This document shows, one piece after another, positions 40,759-50,500 of a DNA stretch of 64,000 bases. Position 1 is the stretch's first letter. The number at the start of each line of letters is the position of its first letter. The notes under the pieces were generated by a model. That model was not told the origin of the DNA. It searched no databases and saw nothing but the letters and a program-made list of their open reading frames with translations. Position numbers and translations under genes: made by a program. This DNA is from Candidatus Eisenbacteria bacterium (GTDB taxonomy: Bacteria > Eisenbacteria > RBG-16-71-46 > JACRLI01), in the NCBI GenBank assembly GCA_016235265.1, contig JACRLI010000019.1, forward strand, positions 114,351 to 178,350. The letters are read 5' to 3'.

Positions 40759-43512
40759 GTGAATCGATGGATCCTGCGTACACTGCCGGCCGTCCTGCTC
40801 CTGGTACTCGTCGCGGTGGGGGCGCTGGCGCAGTCCAGCAAGCTCGACCCCCGCGCGCGCATCGCGCTCTCGCAGCTTCGCGCGGGCAGCCCCGCCGGCG
40901 CGGTGCGCGCGGCGGGAGCCGCGGTGGACATCAGCGGCGACCTGGACGTGTTCGTCACCGGCACCGTGACGCGCGCGCAGCTCGAGTCCTTCGGCGCGCG
41001 TGTGCGCACCGTGGTGCCGGGCGTGATGACGGCCTTCCTGCCGGTCTCCGCGGTGGACGCCATCGCCGCGCTGCCGGAGGTGACCGGCATCCACGGCGCC
41101 GCGCCGGTGGAGCTGGAACTGGACAGCAGCGTGCCCGCGACCAACGCGAGCGCGCTGCGCGGCGCCGGCCCGGCCTTCACCGGGCTCAACGGCGCGGGCG
41201 TGGTGGTGGGCGACGTGGACACCGGGATTGACTACAAGCACGGCGCCTTCAAGGACGCCGCGGGCCTGACCCGCATCGTCGGGCTGTGGGATCAGACCGA
41301 CGCCGTGGGGCCAAACCCGGGCGCCTACCCGTACGGCTCCGAGTGGACCCCGGCCAGCATCAACGCCGGCACCGCGCGCGAGAAGGACACCGGCGGCCAC
41401 GGCACGCACGTGATGGGCATCGCCGCCGGCGACGGCAGCCAGACCGGTGGCTCGGTCGCCGCGTACACCTACACCGGCATGGCGCCGATGGCCGACATCG
41501 TGATGGTCAAGAGCGACCTCACCACCACGCACATCCTCGACGGCGTGGCCTACGTGTTCGGCGTGGCCACGGCGCTGGGCCGGAACTCGGTGTGCAACCT
41601 GTCGCTGGGCTCGCACTACGGCCCGCATGACGGCACCAGCCCCTTCGAGGCCGGCCTCTCGGCGCTCACCGGGGCGGGACGCGTGATCATCAAGTCCGCG
41701 GGCAACGAGCGCGGCCAGAGCCGGCACGCGGAGGTCCAGGCCGCCGGCGCGGGCACGCCCATGACCTTCCTGGTCTCGGGCTCGGCGAACGGGCGCCAGC
41801 TGGCCTTCGACGGCTACTACGAGGCCACCGAGGCCATCAACCTCACCGTCACCACGCCCAACGGGACGGTGATCGGCCCGATCGCGCTGGGTGCGGCGGA
41901 CTCGGCCTATCCCGGCGTGACCACCACCAGCGGGCGCGTGTACGTGGAGAACGGCCTGTCGGTCACCTCCACCGGCGCCCGCGAAGTGTACGTGGAGCTC
42001 ACGGCGCTGAACTCCGGCGCCAGCCCGGGGAGCATGAACGGCACCTGGACGCTCACCTTCATCCCGGTCTCCCTGGGGCCCGCCAACGGCCAGGTGGACC
42101 TGTGGCGCTTCTACAACAGCACTTCGCTGGCGGGCAACTTCGTCGTCGGGATGAGCGAGCAGAAGCTGGTCTCCGAGCCGGGCAACGCGACCGACCTGAT
42201 CACCACCGCCGCGTGGGTGAGCCGGCGCTACTGGACGGACTGCGGCGGGCGCAACGTCGGCTACACCGGTGCGCTCAACCCGGGCAACCTGGCCTCGTTC
42301 TCCAGCCCCGGCCCCACCCGCGACGGCCGGCAGAAGCCCGACATCGCCGCGCCGGGCACGGCCATCGGCTCCACGCGCTCGTTCGACATCAGCTTCACCT
42401 GCGGGGCCAGCGCGACCACCTACCTCTTCGACAACAGCAACCACGTGATCAACCAGGGCACCTCGATGGCCGCCCCGCACACCACCGGCGCGACGGCGCT
42501 GCTGATGCAGAAGTACGGCGCGGTCACGCCCGCGTTCGTGCGGACCTTCCTGGCCGGCCGCGCGATCGTGGACGGCTTCACCGGCGCCACGTGGAACAAG
42601 GACTGGGGCTACGGCAAGCTGTGGCTGGGAGACCTGGTGGACCCGGCGGTCACGGTCACCGCGCCCGACGGGGGCGAGCTGTACTTCATGGGCAGCCTCG
42701 CGAACCTCACCTGGAACGCCACCGACAACGTGGGCGTGACCACCGTGGACCTGCTGGTGTCCCGGGACAACGGCGCCACCTTCGCGGCGGTGGCCTCCGG
42801 CGTGCCCAACACCGGCGTCCACTCGTGGACCATCGCCGGCCCGCCCTCGCTGCAGTGCCTGCTGAAGGTGGTGGCGCACGACGCCGCCGCCAACACCGGC
42901 TCGGACGTGAGCGACAACGTGTTCATGATCGTGGATCCGGCCACGCCGGTGCTCATGTCCACGCTGTCCGCCGAGCCGCTGGCGGAGGGTGTGGCCATCC
43001 ACTGGCAGCTGAACGCCCCGCGCATGCTGCGCGAGGTGGCGCTGGAGCGCGCCGCGGGCGCGCAGGGACCGTTCGCCCGGGTCCAGGCGGTGTCCTCCGG
43101 CGCGGAGGGCCCGGTCACCGTGCTCGACCGCACCGCCCAGGCCGGCAGCACCTACTGGTACCGGGTGTCGGCGCTGGAGGGCGCGGGCCGGGCCGTGACG
43201 CTGGGGCCCATCCGGGTCACGGCCGGCGTGCCGGTGACGCGCTTCGAGCTGGGCCGGGCGATCCCCAACCCCAGCCGCGGCGCGGTGCGCGTGGACTACG
43301 CGCTGCCGCGGGCGGCGCAGGTGACGCTGGCGGTGATGGACGTGCAGGGCCGCGAAGTGGCCCGCCTCGTGGATGGCTCCCGCGGCGCGGGACGCCACCA
43401 GGCCGCGTGGAACGGCGAGACCCGATCGGGCCGCGCCCCCGCCGGGATGTACTTCCTGCGGCTTCAGGCGGGGGAGGTGCGGCTGAGCCAGCGGATGGTG
43501 CTGTCCCGCTGA
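40759..43512 (+). CDS. Exported subtilisin-family (S8) protease with sorting domain
   Basis: This is a 917-residue secreted serine protease. It has a signal peptide (LPAVLLLVLVAVGALAQ), an inhibitor-like propeptide near residues 45-120, then the S8 domain. The catalytic Asp is in VVVGDVDTGIDYKHG (near 152), His in GGHGTHVMGI (near 215) and Ser in NQGTSMAAPHTTGA (near 568); about 190 residues of insertion (residues 340-530) separate the His and Ser regions. After it comes a Kre9/KNH-like sandwich (NLTWNATDNVGVTTVDLLVS) like the repeats of the protein at 61228. An Fn3-like module and a C-terminal FlgD-like domain (AIPNPSRGAVRVDYALP, GMYFLRLQAG) close the protein. The GTG start follows CGGAGG. 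It could mature other FlgD-tailed surface proteins. Confidence 0.92.
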   Translation: MNRWILRTLPAVLLLVLVAVGALAQSSKLDPRARIALSQLRAGSPAGAVRAAGAAVDISGDLDVFVTGTVTRAQLESFGARVRTVVPGVMTAFLPVSAVDAIAALPEVTGIHGAAPVELELDSSVPATNASALRGAGPAFTGLNGAGVVVGDVDTGIDYKHGAFKDAAGLTRIVGLWDQTDAVGPNPGAYPYGSEWTPASINAGTAREKDTGGHGTHVMGIAAGDGSQTGGSVAAYTYTGMAPMADIVMVKSDLTTTHILDGVAYVFGVATALGRNSVCNLSLGSHYGPHDGTSPFEAGLSALTGAGRVIIKSAGNERGQSRHAEVQAAGAGTPMTFLVSGSANGRQLAFDGYYEATEAINLTVTTPNGTVIGPIALGAADSAYPGVTTTSGRVYVENGLSVTSTGAREVYVELTALNSGASPGSMNGTWTLTFIPVSLGPANGQVDLWRFYNSTSLAGNFVVGMSEQKLVSEPGNATDLITTAAWVSRRYWTDCGGRNVGYTGALNPGNLASFSSPGPTRDGRQKPDIAAPGTAIGSTRSFDISFTCGASATTYLFDNSNHVINQGTSMAAPHTTGATALLMQKYGAVTPAFVRTFLAGRAIVDGFTGATWNKDWGYGKLWLGDLVDPAVTVTAPDGGELYFMGSLANLTWNATDNVGVTTVDLLVSRDNGATFAAVASGVPNTGVHSWTIAGPPSLQCLLKVVAHDAAANTGSDVSDNVFMIVDPATPVLMSTLSAEPLAEGVAIHWQLNAPRMLREVALERAAGAQGPFARVQAVSSGAEGPVTVLDRTAQAGSTYWYRVSALEGAGRAVTLGPIRVTAGVPVTRFELGRAIPNPSRGAVRVDYALPRAAQVTLAVMDVQGREVARLVDGSRGAGRHQAAWNGETRSGRAPAGMYFLRLQAGEVRLSQRMVLSR

Positions 43513-43536
43513 GGCGGCCCCAGCCCTCAGGAGTTC

Positions 43537-43572
43537 GGACGGCCGCTCCCGGTTCGGTGGGGGCGGCCGTCC
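43537..43572 (+). terminator. Hairpin after the subtilase gene
   Basis: GGACGGCCGC (43537-43546) pairs with GCGGCCGTCC (43563-43572), with CCC/GGG continuing the stem inside after a bulged T. It starts 24 bp after the stop. It is followed by CGCGTTC, so no U-run is present. Confidence 0.5.
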
Positions 43573-43590
43573 TCGCGTTCTCCCCGCGCA

Positions 43591-43619
43591 TTGAGCGGCG
43601 ACTTCTCCGGTGCTAGTGT
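43591..43619 (+). promoter_or_regulatory. Promoter of the small exported protein and methyltransferase
   Basis: TTGAGC (43591-43596), a 17-bp spacer and TAGTGT (43614-43619) with TGC in front fit the same extended -10 pattern seen before other genes here. The ATG at 43682 is about 56 nt downstream of the expected start. Confidence 0.5.
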
Positions 43620-43681
43620 GCGCGGGTCGGGCGGTGCGGCGGAGCTTCCGTCGTGCCGGCGAAGTCGAGGAGGGTTCAACG

Positions 43682-44116
43682 ATGTGGTTCCATCGATTGT
43701 CCGTGAATCCCGCGGCATGCGGCTGGGCCGTCGCCGCGCTGCTGGCGGTGCTCGCGTGGGCGCCGTCGGACGCCGCCGCGCGCCGGGGTGTCCGCGCGCC
43801 GCGCATCCAGGGCGCCTGGGAGCTGGTGTGGCCGGAGCCCGGTCCGCACCAGCGCGAGATCAAGCTCATCACCGCGACCCACTTCACCTGGACCTCGTGG
43901 GACACCGGGACCCGCCAGGTGCTGGGCAGCGGCGGCGGGCCCTACGTGCTGCACGGCGACACGTACCAGGAGCAGCTGCTGTTCGCGTCGGGCGGCGCGG
44001 AGAGCATCGCCGGGACCGTGCAGGCGTTCCACGTGCAGGTGAAGGGGGACTCGCTGTTCCAGTTCCGGCCTCCGGGCCAGGGCGAGGGACGGGAGATCTG
44101 GAGACGGCTGAGGTGA
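43682..44116 (+). CDS. Small exported lipocalin-like protein
   Basis: This 144-residue protein has a signal peptide (WAVAALLAVLAWAPSDAAA) and one small domain that reads like a lipocalin/DUF4488-type barrel: IQGAWELVWPEPGPHQREIK, LITATHFTWTSWDTGTRQV, GGGPYVLHGDTYQEQLLFAS, then GREIWRRLR at the end. Members of that group are small extracytoplasmic proteins of uncertain role. AGGAGGG precedes the ATG. It overlaps the methyltransferase start by GTGA, so the two are coupled. Confidence 0.7.
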   Translation: MWFHRLSVNPAACGWAVAALLAVLAWAPSDAAARRGVRAPRIQGAWELVWPEPGPHQREIKLITATHFTWTSWDTGTRQVLGSGGGPYVLHGDTYQEQLLFASGGAESIAGTVQAFHVQVKGDSLFQFRPPGQGEGREIWRRLR

Positions 44117-44757
44117 GCCGGCGGCCGTCGCCGCCCGTGCGGGATCCCGCGCGTGAGAAGGTCTACGACCGGGGCTACTTCGAGCGCTGGTACCGCGACC
44201 CGCGCTACACGGTGGTGCAGCGGGACGTGCTGCGGCGGCGCGTGCGGCTCGCGGTGGCCGCCGCCGAGTACCTGCTGGAGCGGCCCATCCGCTCGGTGCT
44301 GGACGTGGGCTGCGGGGAGGGAGCGTGGTTTCCGCTCCTGCGACGCCTGAGGCCGCGCGTGCGCTACGTGGGGGTGGACTCCAGCGAGTACGCCGTGCGG
44401 CGCTTCGGGAAGCGGCGCCACCTGCGCCTGGGCAGCGTGGGCGCCCTGGCCCGGCTCGGCCTGCGCGGTCCGTTCGACCTGGTGGTGTGCTCGGACGTGC
44501 TGCACTACGTGGGAACGCCGGAGGCGCGCCGGGGCCTCAAGGCCATCGCCCGGCTGACGCGGGGCGTGGCGTTCCTGGAGCTCTTCGCGAAGGAGGACCA
44601 GACCGAGGGCGACCATGCCGCGTTCCAGCAGCGCCCGGCCGCCGCCTACCGCCGGCTCTTCCGGGAGGCGGGGATGGTGCCCCTGGGGCTCCACTGCTAC
44701 GCGGCGCCCGGTCTGGCGCAGCAGCTCACGGTGTTCGAGCGCGGCGGACCGGCCTGA
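44113..44757 (+). CDS. Class I SAM-dependent methyltransferase
   Basis: This 214-residue protein has the Rossmann methyltransferase core: VLDVGCGEGAWFPLLR (SAM-binding motif I, near residue 60), VRYVGVDSSEYAVRRF (motif II acidic loop) and FDLVVCSDVLHYVGTPE (motif IV). No transmembrane or specificity domain is visible, so the substrate is unknown. It starts at a GTG overlapping the preceding stop; an early run of Arg/Pro (VSRRPSPPVRD) may be unstructured. Confidence 0.85.
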   Translation: MSRRPSPPVRDPAREKVYDRGYFERWYRDPRYTVVQRDVLRRRVRLAVAAAEYLLERPIRSVLDVGCGEGAWFPLLRRLRPRVRYVGVDSSEYAVRRFGKRRHLRLGSVGALARLGLRGPFDLVVCSDVLHYVGTPEARRGLKAIARLTRGVAFLELFAKEDQTEGDHAAFQQRPAAAYRRLFREAGMVPLGLHCYAAPGLAQQLTVFERGGPA

Positions 44758-44773
44758 ATTTCCTCCCGGGATC

Positions 44774-44782
44774 TGCTAGAAT
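44774..44782 (+). promoter_or_regulatory. Extended -10 of the S1-domain gene
   Basis: TGC-TAGAAT matches the extended -10 pattern. The hexamer 17 bp upstream, CTGAAT, is a weak -35. The gene start is about 75 nt beyond the expected transcription start. Confidence 0.45.
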
Positions 44783-44859
44783 CCCCTGTTGTTCCCCTGC
44801 TGCATCCATCCGCGTCCCCCCGGGGCGTCCGTTCTCCACACGCACGAGGCACACATCCG

Positions 44860-46398
44860 ATGAACCTGCTTCCTCCCGTCGATCCCGACTCCGAGATTGA
44901 ACCGGTTTCCTCCGACTTCGCCAAGGCCCTGGAGGAGTACGAGCGCGGCCGCGGCACGGCTGCGGTCGCGGCGGGCGCCGCCGCCGACATCGCCGTGGGC
45001 TCCCGGGTGCGTGGCAAGGTGGTGCACGTCGGCGAGGAGACCGTGCTGGTGGACTTCGGCGGGCGCAGCGAAGGCGCGGCGGAGACGGCGCAGTTCCGGG
45101 CCGACGACGGCACCGTGCGCGTGAAGGTGGGCGACGAGCTGGACTTGTTCGTGTCCGAAGCCGGCGACCAGGTGCTGCTGGCGCCATCCATGAAGGCCGA
45201 TCCCGCCGTGGCGCTCAAGCAGGTGCGCGAGGCGCAGGCCGCGGGCATGCCCATCACCGGCAAGGTCACCGGCGTGAACACCGGCGGGCTGGAGGTGGAC
45301 CTGGGCGGCGCGCGCGGCTTCTGCCCGCTCTCCCAGGTGGAGTCCGGCTACTGCGAGGACGCGTCGAGCTACGTGGGCCGCTCGCTGGAGTTCCTGGTCA
45401 CCGAGGTGAAGGACGGGCGCGGCGGCGCGGTGCTCTCCCGGCGCCAGCTGCTGCGGCGCGAGGAGGAGGTGCAGGCCCGCCAGATGCTCGCCACCCTCAA
45501 GCCCGGCGACGAGCTCGACGGCACGGTGGCCCGGCTGGAGGCCTTCGGCGCCTTCGTGAACCTGGGCGGGGTGGACGGCATGGTGCACGTGTCCGAACTG
45601 AGCCACGAACGCCTGGGGCACCCGCGGGAGGCGGTGCAGGTGGGCCAGAAGGTGCGCGTGCGCGTGCTGCGCCTGGACACCGGAAAGGACGGCCGGCCGC
45701 GGATCGCGCTCAGCATCAAGGCCACCGCGGCGGACCCGTGGTCCGAGATCGCGCCGAAATTGGCGGTCGGCACCCGGGTGCAGGGAAAGGTGGCCCGCCT
45801 GGCGGACTTCGGCGCCTTCGTCACCCTGGCGCCGGGTGTGGACGGGCTGGTGCACGTGTCGGAGGTGGCGCTGCACCGCGTGGCGCACGTGAAGGAAGTG
45901 CTCTCGCCCGGGCAGGTGATCGAGGCCGTGGTGCGGGAGGTGGACCTGGTGAAGAAGCGCATCTCGCTGTCCATCCGCGAGGCGCTGGCCTCCGAGTTGC
46001 CCCCCGCGCGCGATCCGGTGCTGAACGAGGTGGTGGAGGGCCTGGTGGGCAACGTGAAGCCCTTCGGCGTATTCGTGGACCTGCCGCAGTTCGGCCCGCG
46101 TGTGAGCGGCCTGCTGCCGCGCGAGGAGACCGGCGAGCCGCGCAACGCCGACCTGTCGAAGGCGTTCGCGATCGGCCAGCCGCTGCGCGTGGAGATCCTC
46201 GAGATCAAGGAAGGCAGGATCCGCCTCGGCATGGCCGCGTCGCAGATGCCGTCTGCGGCGGGCGCGGCGGCCGCGGAACCGCGCGGAGCCGCGCCGCCGC
46301 CATCCGCCACGCCTTCCCCGGCCCGGGGAACCGGGGGGCAGGAGGCTCCGCTGACCGCGATGGCGCTGGCGATGAAGAAGGCGCTGGAAGGCAGGTAG
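44860..46398 (+). CDS. S1 RNA-binding domain protein (ribosomal S1-like)
   Basis: This 512-residue protein consists mainly of S1 domains. I count five: GSRVRGKVVHVGEETVLVDF, GKVTGVNTGGLEVDLGGARG, LDGTVARLEAFGAFVNLGGV, VQGKVARLADFGAFVTLAPG and VEGLVGNVKPFGVFVDLPQF, with the usual GxFVxL and VHVSE features. It probably binds mRNA, either as ribosomal protein S1 or as a translation/transcription accessory. The N-terminal 45 residues are acidic and Ala-rich, and the C-terminus is Ala/Pro-rich. Canonical S1 usually has six domains, so this may be a shorter or paralogous form. Confidence 0.87.
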   Translation: MNLLPPVDPDSEIEPVSSDFAKALEEYERGRGTAAVAAGAAADIAVGSRVRGKVVHVGEETVLVDFGGRSEGAAETAQFRADDGTVRVKVGDELDLFVSEAGDQVLLAPSMKADPAVALKQVREAQAAGMPITGKVTGVNTGGLEVDLGGARGFCPLSQVESGYCEDASSYVGRSLEFLVTEVKDGRGGAVLSRRQLLRREEEVQARQMLATLKPGDELDGTVARLEAFGAFVNLGGVDGMVHVSELSHERLGHPREAVQVGQKVRVRVLRLDTGKDGRPRIALSIKATAADPWSEIAPKLAVGTRVQGKVARLADFGAFVTLAPGVDGLVHVSEVALHRVAHVKEVLSPGQVIEAVVREVDLVKKRISLSIREALASELPPARDPVLNEVVEGLVGNVKPFGVFVDLPQFGPRVSGLLPREETGEPRNADLSKAFAIGQPLRVEILEIKEGRIRLGMAASQMPSAAGAAAAEPRGAAPPPSATPSPARGTGGQEAPLTAMALAMKKALEGR

Positions 46399-46410
46399 GC
46401 GGGAGGCCCC

Positions 46411-47406
46411 ATGCAAGCCGATCCCCCGGTGCGGGCCGCGCACCCGCTGAAGGACCCGCTGACCTGGATGTACCCGCCGCTTGAGCCGTACCGCACCGGC
46501 CGGCTCCGGGTCACCGGCCCCCACGAGCTGCACTTCGAGGAGTGCGGCAATCCCGACGGCATCCCCGCGGTGTTCCTGCACGGCGGGCCCGGCGGCGGCA
46601 CGGATCCGCGCCAGCGCCGGTTCTTCCACCCCGGCAGGTACCGCGTCGTGCTGCTGGACCAGCGCGGCTGCGGCAGGAGCACGCCCCATGCGTGCCTGGA
46701 GGAGAACACCACCTGGGACCTGGTGGCCGACCTGGAACGCCTCCGGGAGCACCTGGGCATCGCGAAATGGCTGGTGTTCGGGGGCAGCTGGGGCTCCACG
46801 CTGGCTCTCGCCTACGCCCAGCGGCATCCCGAACAGGTCACCGGGCTGGTGCTGCGCGGCATCTTCCTGGCGCGGCGCCACGAGGTGGACTGGCTGTACC
46901 GGCGGGGGGCCTCGCAGGTCTTTCCGGACGCCTGGGAGCACTACCTGGCCCCGATCCCGGAGGCCGAACGGGGTGACCTGCTGCGCGCCTACCACTCCCG
47001 GCTGACCTCCCCGGACCCGGAAGTGCGGCTCTCCGCAGCGAAGTCCTTCAGCGGCTGGGAGAGCGCCGTCTCGCGCCTGGTGCCCGCGGAGGCGTTCCGG
47101 CTGCCCCAGGAGGAGGACGCCGTGGCCCTGGCGATGGCCCGGATCGAGGCGCACTTCTTCGTGAACGGCACCTATCTCGAGGGCGACGACCAGCTGCTGC
47201 GGGACGTCCCGCGCATCCGGCACCTCCCTGCGGTGATCGTCCAGGGGCGCTATGACGTGGTGTGCCCGGTGGATAGCGCCTGGGCGCTGCATCGGGCCTG
47301 GCCCGAGGCGGACCTGGTCATCACGCCGGACAGCGGTCACAGCGCCTTCGAGCCTCCCAACAGCCGGGCCCTGGTGGCGGCGACCGACCGATTTGCAGGG
47401 ATTTGA
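46411..47406 (+). CDS. pip: Proline iminopeptidase (alpha/beta hydrolase)
   Basis: This 331-residue cytoplasmic enzyme removes N-terminal proline from peptides. It matches the family closely: MYPPLEPYRTGRLRV, FEECGNPDGIPAVFLHGGPG, LDQRGCGRSTPHACLEENTT, the nucleophile elbow GGSWGSTLALAYAQ (Ser near residue 128), and GRYDVVCPVDSAWAL with Asp and SGHSAFE with His near the C-terminus. The start at 46411 adds 19 residues before the usual family start at MYPPLEP (46468), but only 46411 has a GGGAGG site. It follows the S1 gene by 12 bp. Confidence 0.93.
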   Translation: MQADPPVRAAHPLKDPLTWMYPPLEPYRTGRLRVTGPHELHFEECGNPDGIPAVFLHGGPGGGTDPRQRRFFHPGRYRVVLLDQRGCGRSTPHACLEENTTWDLVADLERLREHLGIAKWLVFGGSWGSTLALAYAQRHPEQVTGLVLRGIFLARRHEVDWLYRRGASQVFPDAWEHYLAPIPEAERGDLLRAYHSRLTSPDPEVRLSAAKSFSGWESAVSRLVPAEAFRLPQEEDAVALAMARIEAHFFVNGTYLEGDDQLLRDVPRIRHLPAVIVQGRYDVVCPVDSAWALHRAWPEADLVITPDSGHSAFEPPNSRALVAATDRFAGI

Positions 47407-47418
47407 CGTCCCTTCCGC

Positions 47419-47427
47419 TGCTATGAT
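47419..47427 (+). promoter_or_regulatory. Extended -10 upstream of the second kinase
   Basis: TGC-TATGAT is a strong extended -10. TTGACG occurs 13 bp upstream, too close to act as a standard -35 for it. The leader to the kinase ATG would be about 155 nt. Confidence 0.45.
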
Positions 47428-47587
47428 CTGAGTCGGGGTTCGCGACAGCGTGCGCCCCGGCACCGTTGTCTCCTCCCGCGTACCGATACAACGCAACCTC
47501 CTGGTGCGAGTTGACATCCAACCGAGGGCCGGGATTCCGCTTCGCCCGGCCCCCATGCCACGACCCCCAGGCAGCTTGGAGGACCCG

Positions 47588-50500
47588 ATGTCCCTCGACC
47601 CCCGCAAGCCCGACCGCGGCAACGTCCCGCGCGGCCCGGAACCCGCCAGCGAGTTCGATCGCACGCTGGCCACCGGCCCCGACCTCGCCGCCTCGTCCGG
47701 CGCGTCCCCGGAGGACGTGCCGGACCGCACGATTTCCGTGGGAGGCTCGGGCCCCGCGGTGCCCGAGCGCACCATCACCGTGGGCGCCACCGTCTCGGCG
47801 TCGCCCGGCGCCGACCCGGGCCTCGCGGGGGAGACGGTCGGGCGCTACCGCATCCTCGGCAAGCTGGGCGAGGGCGGCATGGGGATCGTGTACGAGGCCG
47901 AGCAGCAGAATCCGCGGCGGCACGTGGCGCTGAAGGTGGTCCGAGGCGGGCACTTCGTGGACGAGTCCACGGTGCGCATGTTCCAGCGCGAGGCGGACAC
48001 GCTGGCGCGGCTGCGCCACCCCAACATCGGCGCCATCTACGAGTCGGGCCGCACCGACGACGGCCAGCACTTCTTCGCCATGGAGCTGGTGCGCGGCGAG
48101 AACATGGACGTCTACCTGGGCAGGCGCCCGAAGGCGGTCTCCCAGGACGAGATCCGCTTCCGGCTGGCGCTGTTCCGGCGCATCGCCGAGGCGGTGCACT
48201 ACGCGCACCAGCGCGGCGTCATCCACCGGGACCTGAAGCCCTCCAACATCATCGTCACCGACGAGACCGCCTCCGAGGGCACCGTGGTCAGTTCCACGGG
48301 GGTGCGCACCCCCGAGGTCAAGATCCTGGACTTCGGCCTGGCGCGGATCACCGAGGGCGACGTGCAGATGTCGCAGGTGACCGAGGTGGGCGTGATCAAG
48401 GGCACGCTGCCGTACATGTCCCCCGAGCAGGCGCGCGGCAGCGGCGAGCTGATTGACGTGCGCACCGACGTGTACGCGCTGGGCGTGATCCTCTACGAGA
48501 TGCTCACCGGCTCGAAGCCCTACGACGTGGGCCGCGGATCGCTGGTCGAGGCGGTGCGCGTGATCTGCGAGGAGGCCCCGAAGTCGCTGCGCCTGACCAT
48601 GTCGGGCGGGCGCCGCCTGGACCCCGACATCGAGACCATCGTGGGCAAGGCGCTGGAGAAGGACGTGGAGCACCGCTACGCCAGCGCCGCGGCGATGGCC
48701 GAGGATGTGGACCGCTACCTTTCCTCCCAGCCCATCCTGGCCCGGCCGCCCAGCACGCTGTACCAGCTCCAGAAGTTCGCGCGCCGCAACCGGGCGCTGG
48801 TGGCGGGTGTGGCCGCCACGTTCGTGGTGCTGGTGGCGGGCGTGGTGGTGAGCTCGCTGCAGGCGGTGCGCGCCACCCGGGCGGAGGACCTGGCCAAGTC
48901 GCGCATGTCCCGGGCGCTGTCGGCCGAGGCGCTGGCGAAGTCCCGCCAGAAGGAATCGGAGCAGGCGCGGCTGCTGGCCGAGCGGCACCAGGTGGAGGCC
49001 GAGCACGAGCGGGCCAGCGCGCTGGCGGCCCGCTCGGCCGCGGAACGCTCCCGCTCGGCCGCGGTGAAGGCCCGCGCCGCCGCCGAGTCCGCGCGCGAGT
49101 CGGCCGAGACGGCGCGCGCCGCCGAGGCGGCCCAGCGCGCCGCGGCCGAGGCCAGCGGGGAGCGCGCCCGCACCGAGGCGGCCAAGGCGACCGCCATCAA
49201 CCGGTTCCTGCAGGACATGCTGGCCACCGCCGACCCGTGGGCCGGGGAGGGTGGCCGCGTGACGCTCGACGCGGCGCTGCAGAAGGCCCAGGGCAAGATC
49301 GGCACCACCTTCCAGGCCCAGCCGGAGGTGGACTTCGCGGTGCGCCGCACGGTGGCCTCCGCATTCGAAGGCGTGGGACGCTTCGCGCAGGCCGAGTCGC
49401 TGCTGAGCGGCGGCATCGAGCGGCTCTCGAAGGAGCCGGACGCGCCTCCGGGGATCCTCGCGGGCTTCCAGAGGGAGCTGGGCGGCACGCTGCTGCGGGC
49501 GGGCGAATACGACCGCGCCGAATTGCAGATCCGGGAGGCGCTGCGCCTCCAGGCGCTGGCCGGCAGTCTTACCAGCGACACCATGGTGTCCACGCTGAAC
49601 CAGCAGGCGGTGGCGATGGCCTACCGGGGACGTTATACCCAGGCCGACTCGGTGGTGCGCGTGGCGGGCGACATCCTGCGCCGCGAGGGCCGCGAGCGCG
49701 GCCCCGCCGCGCCGGGGGTGCTGTCCACGCAGGCTTACCTCGCCACCAACTGGAAGGAGGACTACCAGGCCGCCGACCGGCTATACCAGTCGCAGTACGA
49801 CGTGCTGCGATCTCTGCTCGGCGACCACGCGATGGAGACCTCGGACGTGCTGGAGGAGCTGGCCACCAACCGGGTGCGTCTGAACGACTTCACCGCGGCC
49901 GATTCGCTCTTCCGCCAGGCGCTGGAAATCAAGCGCGCCGCGCTGGGGGACGATCATCCACTGGTGGCGCACCTGCTGGAGAACCGTGGCAACGTGCTGA
50001 TGCGCTCGGGACGCATGGACGAGACCCTGGAGACGCTGCGGCGCGTGCTGGGCATCCGCCAGCACGGGCTGGGACCGGAGAGCGTGCCGGTGGGCCGCAC
50101 CTGGACCAACCTCGGCTCGGTGTACACCCGCGCGGGCCGCCTGGCGGAGGCCGAGGACGCCTTCACCCGCGGCATCGGCATCCTGCGCCACGGCCTGGGC
50201 GAGCAACACCCCGACCTGGCCGCGGCGCTGCGGGACCGCACCACCCTGCAGGTGCAGCAGGGCCGGATGAAGGACGCGGAGAAGTCCATGCGCGAAGCCC
50301 TGGCGATCCGCGTCGGGCACAGCCCCCCGGGCAGCCCCGCGGTGACCGGGTACCAGTTCGCGCTGGCCGCGATCCTGAAGGACCGCAGGGACTTCTCCGG
50401 GGCGGAGGCGATCCTGCTGCAGGCCCGGGCGCAGGCCGACTCGGCGCGCGGGTCGAAGGATCCGGCGGTGGCGAAGGCCACCGAGGCGCTCGTGGAACTG

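Noticed and set aside
47403-47427. TTGACG with TATGAT as a standard promoter
   Set aside because: The spacer is only 13 bp; the extended -10 alone is the better explanation.
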